From positions 310,001 to 374,000 of the forward strand of contig JABTUW010000007.1 in NCBI GenBank assembly GCA_015075185.1: a DNA stretch of 64,000 nt, given 5' to 3'. Positions 1 through 8,176 of the stretch are shown piece after piece; within the stretch, counting starts at the first letter, position 1; each line of letters opens with the position of its first letter. A program made the translations under genes and the position numbers. Below the pieces are notes generated by a model. That model was not told the origin of the DNA. It ran no database searches and saw only the letters and a list, made by a program, of their open reading frames with translations. This stretch comes from Anaerolineales bacterium (GTDB taxonomy: Bacteria > Chloroflexota > Anaerolineae > 4572-78 > J111).

Positions 1-735
1 TACCGGAATGACAGCTCCGTTGACATAGTTTGAGGCATCGGAGGCCAGGAAAATAGCTGCGCCTTTCATATCGGCCGGTTCGCCCCAGCGCTGGGCGGGG
101 ATGCGGGCAGAAATTGCTTTACTGCGCTCCGGATCGGCGATTAAAGCGGTGTTCATCTCGGTCGCCATGTAACCAGGGGTAATGGCATTCACGTTTACCC
201 CTCGTCCGGCCCACTCATTTGAGAGAGCTTTGGTCAACTGAGCCACTCCGCCCTTGGCTGCCGCATAAGCTGGCACGGTAATCCCCCCGGAGAAACTGAG
301 CAGCGAAGCAATATTAATGATTTTGCCTTTGCCTTTGGCTAACATCACCCGTCCGGCCAACTGGTTAAGCAAAAACATCGAGGTCAGGTTAACTTCCAAA
401 ACCAGGTCCCAATCCTCAATTGGGAAATTTTCGGCGGGCGCGCGTCGTTGGATGCCGTGGCTAACGATGAGGATATCCACCGTCCCCATTTTTTCCAGGC
501 AGGCGGCAAAAGCCTGCTGCAACTGAGCGCGGTCGGCCAGGTTGGCTTGAACAGCTTCTGTTTGCCGCCCCGCCGTCTGGCTCAATTCCTGAGCTGCGCT
601 AAAAACAGAGGGACTTTGACCCAGGATGGTGACGGTTGCGCCCGCTTCGAGCATGGCTTCGGCCATGCCGCGCCCCAATCCCCGGTTGCCTCCCGTTACC
701 AGGGCTGTTCTGCCCGTTAAATCAAAAAGTTTCAT
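1..735 (-). CDS. KduD-like short-chain dehydrogenase (3' end off window)
   Basis: Classical SDR, probably an NAD(P)-dependent sugar-acid oxidoreductase related to 2-deoxy-D-gluconate 3-dehydrogenase (KduD). The reverse strand from ATG at 735 reads MKLFDLTGRTALVTGG, giving the Rossmann motif GGNRGLGRG. Further in are an SHG motif (in place of NNAG), the INIASLLSFSGG serine segment and the catalytic YAAAK. The C-terminal stretch with NAITPGYMATEMNT and RIPAQRWGEPADMKG resembles KduD closely. About 245 residues are present; the last few lie beyond base 1. Its start overlaps the stop of the upstream alcohol dehydrogenase gene by ATGA (732-735), so translation is probably coupled. Family is certain; substrate is inferred. 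Confidence 0.88.
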   Translation of the reverse strand, partial: MKLFDLTGRTALVTGGNRGLGRGMAEAMLEAGATVTILGQSPSVFSAAQELSQTAGRQTEAVQANLADRAQLQQAFAACLEKMGTVDILIVSHGIQRRAPAENFPIEDWDLVLEVNLTSMFLLNQLAGRVMLAKGKGKIINIASLLSFSGGITVPAYAAAKGGVAQLTKALSNEWAGRGVNVNAITPGYMATEMNTALIADPERSKAISARIPAQRWGEPADMKGAAIFLASDASNYVNGAVIPV

Positions 736-1754
736 GAGGGCTCCACCTCAAACATTACCTTCAGCGACGTTGCGTTTTTAGCATCCTCAAAATTGCTAAC
801 CGCTTCAGCGAGGGGGCGCACCCGGCTAACCACCGCTTTGAGATCAAACTTTTGCGCTGCCGCCAGGCTAATGGCTCGCTCATAATCTTCCCGCGTGTAT
901 ACTCTGGAACCAATTAAATCTACTTCTTTGAAATTGAGGGCACGCAGGTCAAGTGCGACAGGCTGCTTGAAGATACCAAGTTGTACAAGCTGGCCTCTAA
1001 TTCTGACCAACTCCATGAGGTAGGGAGCCACACTCGGATGCCCGGTTGCTTCAAAAACAATGTCACCCCCCCGGCCCTGGGTCATGTCCAGGACTTGTTG
1101 GACCAGGTTCTCGGCGGCAGCGTTGAGGACGGTAAAGCCCATCGCCTGGGCTGTCTCAATCCGGGCTGTGGCCACTTCCGTGACGATAATTTGAGCTGCA
1201 CCGGCAGCCCTGGCAACTTGGGCCATTAATAATCCAATCGGTCCCGCCCCGGTGACCACTACTGTGTCGCCAATTTGCAGGCGCGACATGCTGGCCGCAT
1301 GGATACAAACGGCCAAGGGTTCGATCAATGCGCCCTCCAGATTGGTCAAATTATCGGGAATTTTAAAGATAGCATCCTCGGCGGCGACGACATATTCGGC
1401 AAAAGCGCCATCCGTATCAATCCCAATCAGCTTGAGATTTCGACACACATGGGGCAGCCCCATCTGACAGATGTAGCATTTCCCGCATGATAAGAGCGGA
1501 TAAACCGTGACCCTGTCGCCAATCTTTAAATCAGAATGGGGGTCAGGCGGCAGGGCAGCGATAACTCCGGCAAATTCATGGCCCATCACCAGGGGCGCGG
1601 TTGCCCGGGGGTGCTTACCGGTGACAATGGCCAAATCCGTACCGCAGATGCCAGCATAGTTCACTTTAATCAGCGCCTGTTGACCTGTTGCCTCAGGGAC
1701 TGGCTTGTCGACCAGCTCGATTGAGTCCTTGCCTTGGTAGCTGACAGCTTTCAT
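732..1754 (-). CDS. zinc-dependent medium-chain alcohol/polyol dehydrogenase
   Basis: 340 residues, normal length for the zinc alcohol dehydrogenase family (L-threonine/L-iditol dehydrogenase type). Catalytic-zinc ligands are visible as C-G-T-D near residue 37 and GHE near 58-60. Four structural-zinc cysteines lie in CGKCYICQMGLPHVC (about 91-105), and the Rossmann motif is GAGPIGLLMAQ near 170. It probably oxidises a secondary hydroxyl of a sugar acid or polyol with NAD(P). The ATG at 1754 is preceded by AAGGAG at a good distance. It is the middle gene of a leftward three-gene operon and its stop overlaps the following SDR start. The exact substrate cannot be read from sequence. Confidence 0.9.
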   Translation of the reverse strand: MKAVSYQGKDSIELVDKPVPEATGQQALIKVNYAGICGTDLAIVTGKHPRATAPLVMGHEFAGVIAALPPDPHSDLKIGDRVTVYPLLSCGKCYICQMGLPHVCRNLKLIGIDTDGAFAEYVVAAEDAIFKIPDNLTNLEGALIEPLAVCIHAASMSRLQIGDTVVVTGAGPIGLLMAQVARAAGAAQIIVTEVATARIETAQAMGFTVLNAAAENLVQQVLDMTQGRGGDIVFEATGHPSVAPYLMELVRIRGQLVQLGIFKQPVALDLRALNFKEVDLIGSRVYTREDYERAISLAAAQKFDLKAVVSRVRPLAEAVSNFEDAKNATSLKVMFEVEPS

Positions 1755-1809
1755 AAATGTCTCCTTGCCTTATCTGAAAATAGATTTTGTGGGCAGTGTT
1801 AGGGACGAG

Positions 1810-2838
1810 CTAAAAGTCAAAATTCCAAGGAGTGGTGTTTTTAACGTCAGGATTGATGACTTCTGCCGGCCAACGCCCGTTGCACACGTCAATGGCAATC
1901 TGACAGCCCATCCGATACAGGTTTTCCTGGCTTTCCGGGGCGCTGGCCGCCGAATGAGGGGTAATTGTCACCCGCTCAAACTGGCGCAGCGGCGAGTCAA
2001 GGGGCAGCGGTTCCTGCTCCAGCACATCCAGCCCAACGCCGCCGACTTTGCCACTTTGTAGCGCGGCGGCCAGGGCGGCCTCATCCATAACCGGTCCGCG
2101 GCTGGTGTTGACCAGGAAGACGCCTTCTTTCATCAGCCCAAATTCTCTGCTGCTTAAGAGATGATAGGTAATGCTGTCCAGGGGGCAGTGAACCGAAATA
2201 AAATCGGCCCGCCGGAGCAGCTCATCCAAATCTACTTTATTTCCCCCATATTGGGCAATCGTCTCGGCATCAACATTAGGGTCGCAAACTAGCAGGGTCA
2301 GGCCAAAGCCGCTAACTCGCCGGGCTAAGGCGCGACCAATTCGTCCCAGGCCAATGATGCCCAGGATCCCCCCTTGCAGCAGCCGGTTTGGCCGGGCCGC
2401 GCTTCTATCCCAGCGCCCCTCCCGAATCCAACGATCCTGGCGAGCCAGGTGCCTGACGCTTTCCAGCAGCAGAGCCAGGGCATGCTCGGCGACATCGTCG
2501 GTGCAATAAGCCGGAATATTGCAAACGGGGATACCCTGGGCGGTGGCAGCAGCCACATCCACACTGTCATACCCCACGCCCAGCCGCACAATACAGCGAC
2601 AACGGTGGAGTTGCTCAATAACAGAGCGAATCAGCAGGGGGCGCACCGATTGGATTAGAACCACGTCGGCTGGCAGGGCCGCCTTCAACGCCGTTTCCGG
2701 GGTGCGATGTTGGCCCTCGACCCACTCAATCCCATACTGAGCCAACTCTGCGCTGATCCAACCGGGCGGAGTGAACAGTTCCTGATCATAATCAACCAAA
2801 ACAGCTTTGAAAGAAGGTGGCATCATAAATTTTTCCAC
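1810..2838 (-). CDS. D-isomer-specific 2-hydroxyacid dehydrogenase
   Basis: About 342 residues, of the phosphoglycerate dehydrogenase/CtBP-like branch. The NAD-binding motif GIIGLGRIGRALARR sits near residue 158. The catalytic arginine is in NTSRGPVMDE, the glutamate in the LDVLEQEPLP region and the histidine in TPHSAA, so all three catalytic elements are present. It interconverts a 2-keto acid and a D-2-hydroxy acid in the cytoplasm. It is first in the leftward operon, directly after promoter 2877-2905. The longest frame starts with GTG at 2838; ATG codons at 2826 and 2823 are equally likely, and no strong ribosome-binding site decides between them. Sugar-acid catabolism is inferred from neighbours. 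Confidence 0.88.
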   Translation of the reverse strand: MEKFMMPPSFKAVLVDYDQELFTPPGWISAELAQYGIEWVEGQHRTPETALKAALPADVVLIQSVRPLLIRSVIEQLHRCRCIVRLGVGYDSVDVAAATAQGIPVCNIPAYCTDDVAEHALALLLESVRHLARQDRWIREGRWDRSAARPNRLLQGGILGIIGLGRIGRALARRVSGFGLTLLVCDPNVDAETIAQYGGNKVDLDELLRRADFISVHCPLDSITYHLLSSREFGLMKEGVFLVNTSRGPVMDEAALAAALQSGKVGGVGLDVLEQEPLPLDSPLRQFERVTITPHSAASAPESQENLYRMGCQIAIDVCNGRWPAEVINPDVKNTTPWNFDF

Positions 2839-2861
2839 ATTAAAAAGGGAACGGATAAAAA

Positions 2862-2905
2862 TGAAACAGCGTTCTAATTTTACGGCACATTTTCCTTCTT
2901 GTCAA
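2862..2905 (-). promoter_or_regulatory. leftward sigma-70 promoter with IclR/KdgR-like operator
   Basis: On the reverse strand TTGACA (2905-2900) is followed after exactly 17 bases by TAAAAT (2882-2877). Immediately downstream is the half-palindromic TAGAACGCTGTTTCA (2876-2862), at the expected transcription start. It resembles the KdgR-type box (TGAAAC..GTTTCA) and mirrors the rightward site at 3008-3023. Promoter assignment is from sequence; the regulator class is inferred. Confidence 0.7.
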
Positions 2906-2920
2906 AAACTTTTAATGAAG

Positions 2921-2934
2921 AGAGCATATGCTCT
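2921..2934. promoter_or_regulatory. 14-bp perfect palindrome between divergent promoters
   Basis: AGAGCATATGCTCT is perfectly self-complementary and lies between the two divergent -35 elements of the sugar-acid locus. It could be an activator or CRP-like binding site, or chance. No matching regulator is in the window. Confidence 0.35.
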
Positions 2935-2977
2935 ACCTAGAATTTAGAGTATTTGCTCCGTAATTTGGAACGAATTA

Positions 2978-3023
2978 TTGACAGGCAGGACTTTGTCTGT
3001 TAAGATGTGGAAACACTGTTCCA
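2978..3023 (+). promoter_or_regulatory. rightward sigma-70 promoter with palindromic operator
   Basis: TTGACA (2978-2983), a 17-base spacer and TAAGAT (3001-3006) are followed by the inverted repeat TGGAAACACTGTTCCA (3008-3023), which covers the predicted start site. That placement suits repression. It matches the operator of the divergent promoter in mirror image, so one IclR-family-type repressor probably controls both operons. Confidence 0.72.
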
Positions 3024-3060
3024 TAATTGAAAAAGTGGGATGAGAGGCAACGGAGAAAAT

Positions 3061-4233
3061 ATGCGCATCACCGAAGTTACGACAATTAAATTGCATTACG
3101 ATATGCCGGTGGCTATGGCCGACGCCATCCACTACATGCCGGCGCGGCCTACCCTGCTGGTCCAAGTCCACACGGACGAAGGTATCATCGGTTTGGGGGA
3201 AGCTGCAACCTACGGCGGTTTTTTGGAAAGCACCGAGGCAATCGTTCTGAACGAACTGCGCCAGACCATCCTGGGCCAGGATCCCTTCAAGGTGGAGAAG
3301 CTGTGGCAGATGATGGCCACTCGGGCTCATCAACGGGGCCGGCGGGGCATGCTGATGATGGCGATGAGTGGGGTTGATATTGCCCTGTGGGATATTATTG
3401 GCCAGGCGACTCGCACACCGCTGTACCGGCTGTTGGGCGGTTACCGCGACACTCTGGATGCCTATGCCTCCGCCGGTTTCTATACTCGGGACAAAGATAT
3501 GGCAGCGCTGGCTGACGAGTTTGCCGGCTATGTTGAGCGTGGCTTTCGCTACGTCAAAATGAAGGTGGGCCGTAATCCTGATGTGATGTTGAACCCGCTC
3601 CACGATATGCAAGCTGCCGATTATGCTCCGGCTACCCTGGAAGAGGATATTGAGCGGGTGAAAGTGGTGCGTGAGGCCATTGGTCCCAAGATCCGGCTGG
3701 CTCTTGATGCCAACAATGCCTGGACGCCTTCTCTTGCCCTCCAGTTTATGCGCCAGGTGGAGCACCTCAACATTCATTGGTTTGAAGAGCCGGTGGCGAC
3801 CGACGACATTGAGGGGAGTGCGATGCTGGCCCAGCAACTCGACACACCGGTGGCCGGCTACGAAACTGAAACAGGTCTGCCTGGCTTCCGCGAGCTCATT
3901 ACCCGCCGGGCGGTGGATATTGTCCAGCCGGATGTTATCTGGACCGGTGGCATCACCGAATGTCGCAAAGTAGCCGCCCTGGCTCAAGCTTATGGGCTGC
4001 CGGTTATCCCCCACGTTTTCTCTTCAGCGGTCAGCTCAATTGCCAATATGCATTTTATCGCCGCTATTCCCAACGGGGGTCTTCTGGAATTTGATCAGAA
4101 CGTCAATCCCCTGCGCTCAGAACTCCTTGAGACGCCGATAGAAATTACACCAGAGGGTAAAGTTCATCTACCGGAAGGGCCAGGACTGGGGATCAAGCTC
4201 AACCAAGAAACAATTAAGCGGTATCGAGTTTAG
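3061..4233 (+). CDS. mandelate racemase/muconate lactonizing enzyme family, probable acid-sugar dehydratase
   Basis: Enolase-superfamily enzyme of 390 residues, normal length. Catalytic elements of the mandelate-racemase subgroup are visible: the KxK pair in VKMKVG (K167, K169), metal ligands D216 (ALDANN), E242 (WFEEPV) and E268 (GYETETG), and the Asp-His dyad D291 (QPDVIW) and H318 (IPHVFS). Such enzymes abstract the alpha proton of a hydroxy-acid, usually dehydrating aldonic or aldaric acids to 2-keto-3-deoxy acids. ATG 3061 is chosen because GGAG lies five bases upstream; a longer frame begins at 3040 without a site. It starts the rightward operon. The substrate is unknown. Confidence 0.88.
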   Translation: MRITEVTTIKLHYDMPVAMADAIHYMPARPTLLVQVHTDEGIIGLGEAATYGGFLESTEAIVLNELRQTILGQDPFKVEKLWQMMATRAHQRGRRGMLMMAMSGVDIALWDIIGQATRTPLYRLLGGYRDTLDAYASAGFYTRDKDMAALADEFAGYVERGFRYVKMKVGRNPDVMLNPLHDMQAADYAPATLEEDIERVKVVREAIGPKIRLALDANNAWTPSLALQFMRQVEHLNIHWFEEPVATDDIEGSAMLAQQLDTPVAGYETETGLPGFRELITRRAVDIVQPDVIWTGGITECRKVAALAQAYGLPVIPHVFSSAVSSIANMHFIAAIPNGGLLEFDQNVNPLRSELLETPIEITPEGKVHLPEGPGLGIKLNQETIKRYRV

Positions 4234-4358
4234 GGGGAGAAAGGAAGGCTGGAAAACTACTCAGTTAGCCACCGTTCATTTTCTCGTTTCCAAATTCAGT
4301 TTGAAGCGAGAATGAAGATAAGTCCAAAACCCAAAATTTTTACAGAGGAGTCAAAACA

Positions 4359-5138
4359 ATGAAGTTACAAGGCAAAGCGGCTATAGTGACCGGCGGGGCG
4401 CAGGGGATGGGCCGGGCCATCTGCCTGCGCTATGCTCAAGAGGGAGCCAATGTGGTTGTCGCCGACCTTAACCTGGCCGGGGCGCAGAAGGTGGTGGATG
4501 AGATTGCCGGTATGGGTGGCAAAGCCGTGGCCGTACAGGTAGATGTCCGCAACCAGGAGCAGGTCCAGCGGATGGTAGACGCCGCGGTCGAGCAGTTCGG
4601 CGGGCTGGACATCTTGGTGAACAACGCCGGGGTCGGCAAAATTATTCCTTTCCTGGAAACAACCGAACAGGATTGGAATTTAATGTTCGACATCAATTGC
4701 AAAGGCTTGTTGTGGTGCAGCCAGGCGGCAGCCAAAGTGATGATTGCCCAGGGACGCGGCGGCAAGATCATTAACCTCGCTTCGCAGGCTGGCCGGCGCG
4801 GTGAGGCGCTGGTGCTGGCCTACTGCGCCAGCAAAGCCTGCGTTATTAGCATGAACCAATCCATGGCTCTGGCCCTGGCCGAGCACAAAATCAATGTCAA
4901 TGCGATTGCCCCCGGCATTGTAGATACTCCCTTCTGGGATGAAGTGGACAGGCAGTTTGCCAAACTGTTGGGTTGGGAAGTGGGCGAGCCGAAACGTAAA
5001 TTTACGGCAATGATTCCTCTGGGCCGGATTGAGCAGCCCGAAGATGTGGCCGGCGTGGCTGCTTTCCTGGCCTCGTCTGACGCCGATTATATTACCCAGC
5101 AATGCTTTAACGTAGATGGCGGCAACTGGCCGAGCTGA
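4359..5138 (+). CDS. SDR polyol dehydrogenase (sorbitol/galactitol 2-dehydrogenase-like)
   Basis: 259-residue classical SDR. It has TGGAQGMGRAI at the N-terminus, NNAG near residue 88, serine in INLASQAGRRGEA and catalytic YCASK. The segments SQAGRRGEALV, NAIAPGIVDTPFWDEVD and the C-terminal FNVDGGNWPS strongly resemble SmoS-type sorbitol dehydrogenases, which oxidise D-sorbitol or galactitol at C2 with NAD. The start follows a clear GAGGAG. It lies 125 bases after the MR/MLE gene and 79 before the aldehyde dehydrogenase, all on one strand, so they are probably co-transcribed. The substrate is inferred by resemblance. Confidence 0.85.
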   Translation: MKLQGKAAIVTGGAQGMGRAICLRYAQEGANVVVADLNLAGAQKVVDEIAGMGGKAVAVQVDVRNQEQVQRMVDAAVEQFGGLDILVNNAGVGKIIPFLETTEQDWNLMFDINCKGLLWCSQAAAKVMIAQGRGGKIINLASQAGRRGEALVLAYCASKACVISMNQSMALALAEHKINVNAIAPGIVDTPFWDEVDRQFAKLLGWEVGEPKRKFTAMIPLGRIEQPEDVAGVAAFLASSDADYITQQCFNVDGGNWPS

Positions 5139-5217
5139 AACAACGTAAAACGTAAAGCGTAATGATACTGCTCGATAATTCCTTACGCACTATGCATTAT
5201 AACTTAAGGATACACTT

Positions 5218-6720
5218 ATGAGTCTTATAGATATAACCCAAAAAACCTATCAAATGCGCGTTGGCGGGGAATGGCGGGGGTCCAGCAGCGGACAAACCCG
5301 GCCAGTATTGAACCCGGCCACTGCCGAAGCGTTTGCCGAAGTACCGGAAGGAACTCGTGAAGACGCTCATACTGCCCTGGTTGAAGCTCAAAAGGCGCAG
5401 CCGGCCTGGGAGGCGTTGTCAGGCGTTCAGCGAGCCGGTTATCTGCGGCGTATTGCGGCTCTGGTTCGGGAGAATGCCGAGGACCTGGCCCGGCTGATTG
5501 TTATGGAGCAGGGCAAACCGTTGTTTGAGGCTCGTAACGAAGTGGGGGGTACGGGCGAGTTCTTTGAATATTTTGCCACCTTTGGCCGGGGGGTGGTCGG
5601 CGAAATTATGGCCTCGGACAACGCCAAAGAGGATATCTGGATCCGGGAAGTGCCTTACGGGGTTGTCGTCGGCATCATTCCCTGGAATTTCCCGTCGGCG
5701 CTGTTCTCACGTAAGGTAGCCCCAGCGTTGATGGCCGGCAATACGATTGTGCTCAAACCCCACGAAGACACGCCCTTGAGCGCCCTGGCCATGGCTAAAA
5801 TTGTTGAAGCGGCCGGTGTCCCGGCGGGAGTGGTTAACGTAGTCACCGGTGCGGGCCTGGAAATAGGTGATGCGCTGGTGCGCGATGACATTACCCAGCT
5901 CGTGACTATGACCGGCTCGGTGCGAGCGGGCCGGCAGATTTTGGAAGCTGCCGCCAAGAATATCACCGTTGTTTCGCTGGAACTGGGCGGCAAAGCCCCC
6001 TTTATTGTGATGGACGATGCCAATATTGACCTGGCGGTACGCAACGCCATTACCGCTCGTTTCATGAACTGCGGCCAGGTCTGCACCTGCAATGAGCGCA
6101 CTTACGTTCACCGCCGTGTTTTTGACCAGTTTCTTAGCCGTTATAAGGAAATGGCCGGCCAACTGCGCATGGGCGACCCCATGCAGCCGGGAACGGACCT
6201 GGGGCCAAAGGTCAACCAGGTTGAACTGGAAAAGATTGAGCGCATGGTCAATGGGGCCAAAGCGCAGGGCGCAGAGGTGGTCATGGGCGGTAAGCGGCCC
6301 GAAGGGGAGCAGTTCCGTAAAGGCTATTGGTACGAAACCACTATCCTGACCAACGTGCGCAATGATATGGACATCATGCAGCAGGAAATTTTTGGCCCAA
6401 TTTCGCCGGTGATGGCCTTCGATGATTTTGAGGAGGCCGTTGCCCTAGCCAACGACACCAAGTACGGCCTGACCACCTATCTGTTTACTAATGACATCAA
6501 GCGGATGATGGAAGCAGTGCGCACCGTCCGCTCTGGTGAAATTTATATCAATAAGATTATGCCGGAGCAGCTTCAAGGGTTCCATGGCGGCTATGGTCTG
6601 AGCGGCCTCGGCGGCGACGATGGTAAGCATGGCCTGGCCCACTACTCGCGCAAGAAGACCGTCTACCTGAGTTACGACGATACTCTGCCTGGTTATCTTA
6701 TGCCCTACCCCAAAGACTAA
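5218..6720 (+). CDS. aldA: aldehyde dehydrogenase, AldA (lactaldehyde/glycolaldehyde) type
   Basis: 500 residues. NAD-dependent aldehyde dehydrogenase with PWNFPSALFSRKVAPAL, MTGSVRAG, the general-base glutamate in LELGGKAPF and catalytic cysteine near residue 289 in NCGQVCTC. The C-terminal block QGFHGGYGLSGLGGDDGKHG is characteristic of E. coli AldA-like enzymes rather than betaine-aldehyde enzymes. It would oxidise a short hydroxy-aldehyde released by sugar-acid cleavage to the acid. Last gene of the rightward operon, followed by a terminator at 6744-6785. The symbol is by similarity; the physiological aldehyde is inferred. Confidence 0.85.
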   Translation: MSLIDITQKTYQMRVGGEWRGSSSGQTRPVLNPATAEAFAEVPEGTREDAHTALVEAQKAQPAWEALSGVQRAGYLRRIAALVRENAEDLARLIVMEQGKPLFEARNEVGGTGEFFEYFATFGRGVVGEIMASDNAKEDIWIREVPYGVVVGIIPWNFPSALFSRKVAPALMAGNTIVLKPHEDTPLSALAMAKIVEAAGVPAGVVNVVTGAGLEIGDALVRDDITQLVTMTGSVRAGRQILEAAAKNITVVSLELGGKAPFIVMDDANIDLAVRNAITARFMNCGQVCTCNERTYVHRRVFDQFLSRYKEMAGQLRMGDPMQPGTDLGPKVNQVELEKIERMVNGAKAQGAEVVMGGKRPEGEQFRKGYWYETTILTNVRNDMDIMQQEIFGPISPVMAFDDFEEAVALANDTKYGLTTYLFTNDIKRMMEAVRTVRSGEIYINKIMPEQLQGFHGGYGLSGLGGDDGKHGLAHYSRKKTVYLSYDDTLPGYLMPYPKD

Positions 6721-6743
6721 AGCTGCGCTTACCCGGGTGGTTC

Positions 6744-6785
6744 AACTCTCCTTCAAGCTGCTATACTTGGAGGAGAGTTTTTTGT
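6744..6785 (+). terminator. rho-independent terminator after aldehyde dehydrogenase
   Basis: A 14-base stem (arms 6744-6757 and 6766-6779, one G-T pair) with a loop of about 8 bases is followed by a run of T. It closes the rightward sugar-acid operon. Confidence 0.85.
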
Positions 6786-6818
6786 TTAAGTGAACATGGC
6801 CAATAAAAAATTAGCTGA

Positions 6819-6891
6819 TTGACAGCGCAAGAAAAAATGTTATACTATGGCAACCTTAATAAACGGGAACATTGTTGCGCCATACGCAACA
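6819..6891 (+). promoter_or_regulatory. promoter plus 19-bp operator palindrome before the FAD oxidase gene
   Basis: TTGACA (6819-6824) and TATACT (6841-6846) are spaced by 16 bases. About 27 bases downstream of the -10 lies TGTTGCG-CCATA-CGCAACA (6873-6891), a perfect inverted repeat with 7-base arms, inside the predicted leader. This suggests repressor control of the 7001-10138 genes. The regulator is not in the window. Confidence 0.65.
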
Positions 6892-7000
6892 TACAATCTA
6901 ACAAATTAAGTTGCCATTCTAAGCTGGTACACCTCACTTATGCTACTCAGCGGTCGGCGGTCAGCCAGTGGCGGTCTTTTCTTAGAGGAGGAATTGTCCC

Positions 7001-8176
7001 TTGAACACTAAAACAGCAGACATAATCATTGTTGGCGGCGGGCTGTACGGCTGTAGCGTGGCCTATAATCTGGCCAAACACGGGGCTAAAAATGTACTGT
7101 TGTTGGAGAGAAAGGGCATTTGCGCCGGGGGCACGGTCAAATCATGTGCCATTGTTCGCACCCACTACTCTATTGAAGCCAACATGGTCCATGCCGTCGA
7201 AAGCCTCAAAATCTTTGCCAATTTCAACGAGATGGTTGGGGGCGAGTGCGGCTGGCATCGCACCGGCTATCTTATCCTCGGCCCGGAAGAACATCGCCAG
7301 CCGATGGAAACGGTCTTCCGTTTACAAAATAAATACGGCGTGGATACCCGCACCCTGTCCCCGGCTGAGGCCCATGAAGCTCATCCTTTGCTCCAGTTCG
7401 ACGATGTCGGCGTGATTGGCTATGACACCCTGACCGGCTACTGCGACCCCTACCTGACGACCACCGCCTATGCCCAGCGGGCCAAAGAGCTGGGCGTGGC
7501 GGTCTACACCGATACACCGGCCACCGGGCTGCGGCTGAACGGCCAAAGCAAAATTGTGGAAACTCCTGCTGGCGCTTTTGAAGCGCCTGTGGTTATTTTA
7601 GTAGCGGGGCCGTGGACTAACCAAATTTCCAGGACGATTGGCCTGGAATTCCCCTATGTGGTCAGCCGCCACAAGGTCATCACCCTCAAAATTAGCCAGC
7701 CCTATCAGGCTACCTGGCCTATCGTCAAAGATTTGACCACGCCTGATAAAATCTACTTCCGGCCGGAAACCGGCGGTGTAGTCTTGGTCGGCACCGGCGA
7801 TCACGGCGACCCTATCGAAGACGCTGATACGCTGACCGACCATGTGGATATGGAACACGTCTCCCGGATTGACCGGCTGATTACCAACCGCATGCCGGCC
7901 TTTGTCGAAGGCGAGTACACTGCCGGTTGGACCGGTCCCTACGACATTACCTCCGACTGGAATCCACTGGTCGGCCCGGTTCCAGACCACGAGGGGCTGT
8001 ACGTCGGTGTCGGCTTTAGTGGACACGGCTTTAAACTCGCTCCGACTATTGGCGAGGCGCTGGCTCAAACCGTCCTGGGACAGCCGCCGCGTGTGCCGAT
8101 TGACATTTACTCCCTGACCCGTTTCGACGAGGGCAAAGTGCTGCACGGCGCATACGGCATTGGCTCGATTTCGTAA
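7001..8176 (+). CDS. FAD-dependent amine/amino-acid oxidase (DAO family)
   Basis: 391 residues, resembling the sarcosine oxidase beta subunit/glycine oxidase group. The dinucleotide-binding motif is GGGLYGCSVAYNLAKHG at residues 12-28. The C-terminal FAD motif is GLYVGVGFSGHGFKLAPTIGEAL, typical of D-amino-acid and sarcosine oxidases. It probably oxidises a secondary amine or amino acid with FAD; no other sarcosine oxidase subunits are adjacent. The start is TTG at 7001, fixed by AGGAGG nine bases upstream (6986-6991). It overlaps or abuts the first EamA gene. The substrate is unknown. Confidence 0.85.
   Translation: MNTKTADIIIVGGGLYGCSVAYNLAKHGAKNVLLLERKGICAGGTVKSCAIVRTHYSIEANMVHAVESLKIFANFNEMVGGECGWHRTGYLILGPEEHRQPMETVFRLQNKYGVDTRTLSPAEAHEAHPLLQFDDVGVIGYDTLTGYCDPYLTTTAYAQRAKELGVAVYTDTPATGLRLNGQSKIVETPAGAFEAPVVILVAGPWTNQISRTIGLEFPYVVSRHKVITLKISQPYQATWPIVKDLTTPDKIYFRPETGGVVLVGTGDHGDPIEDADTLTDHVDMEHVSRIDRLITNRMPAFVEGEYTAGWTGPYDITSDWNPLVGPVPDHEGLYVGVGFSGHGFKLAPTIGEALAQTVLGQPPRVPIDIYSLTRFDEGKVLHGAYGIGSIS

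Noticed and set aside
2944..4014. 356-codon reverse frame over the MR/MLE gene
   Set aside because: The opposite strand has intact catalytic residues and a ribosome-binding site; the reverse frame has neither.
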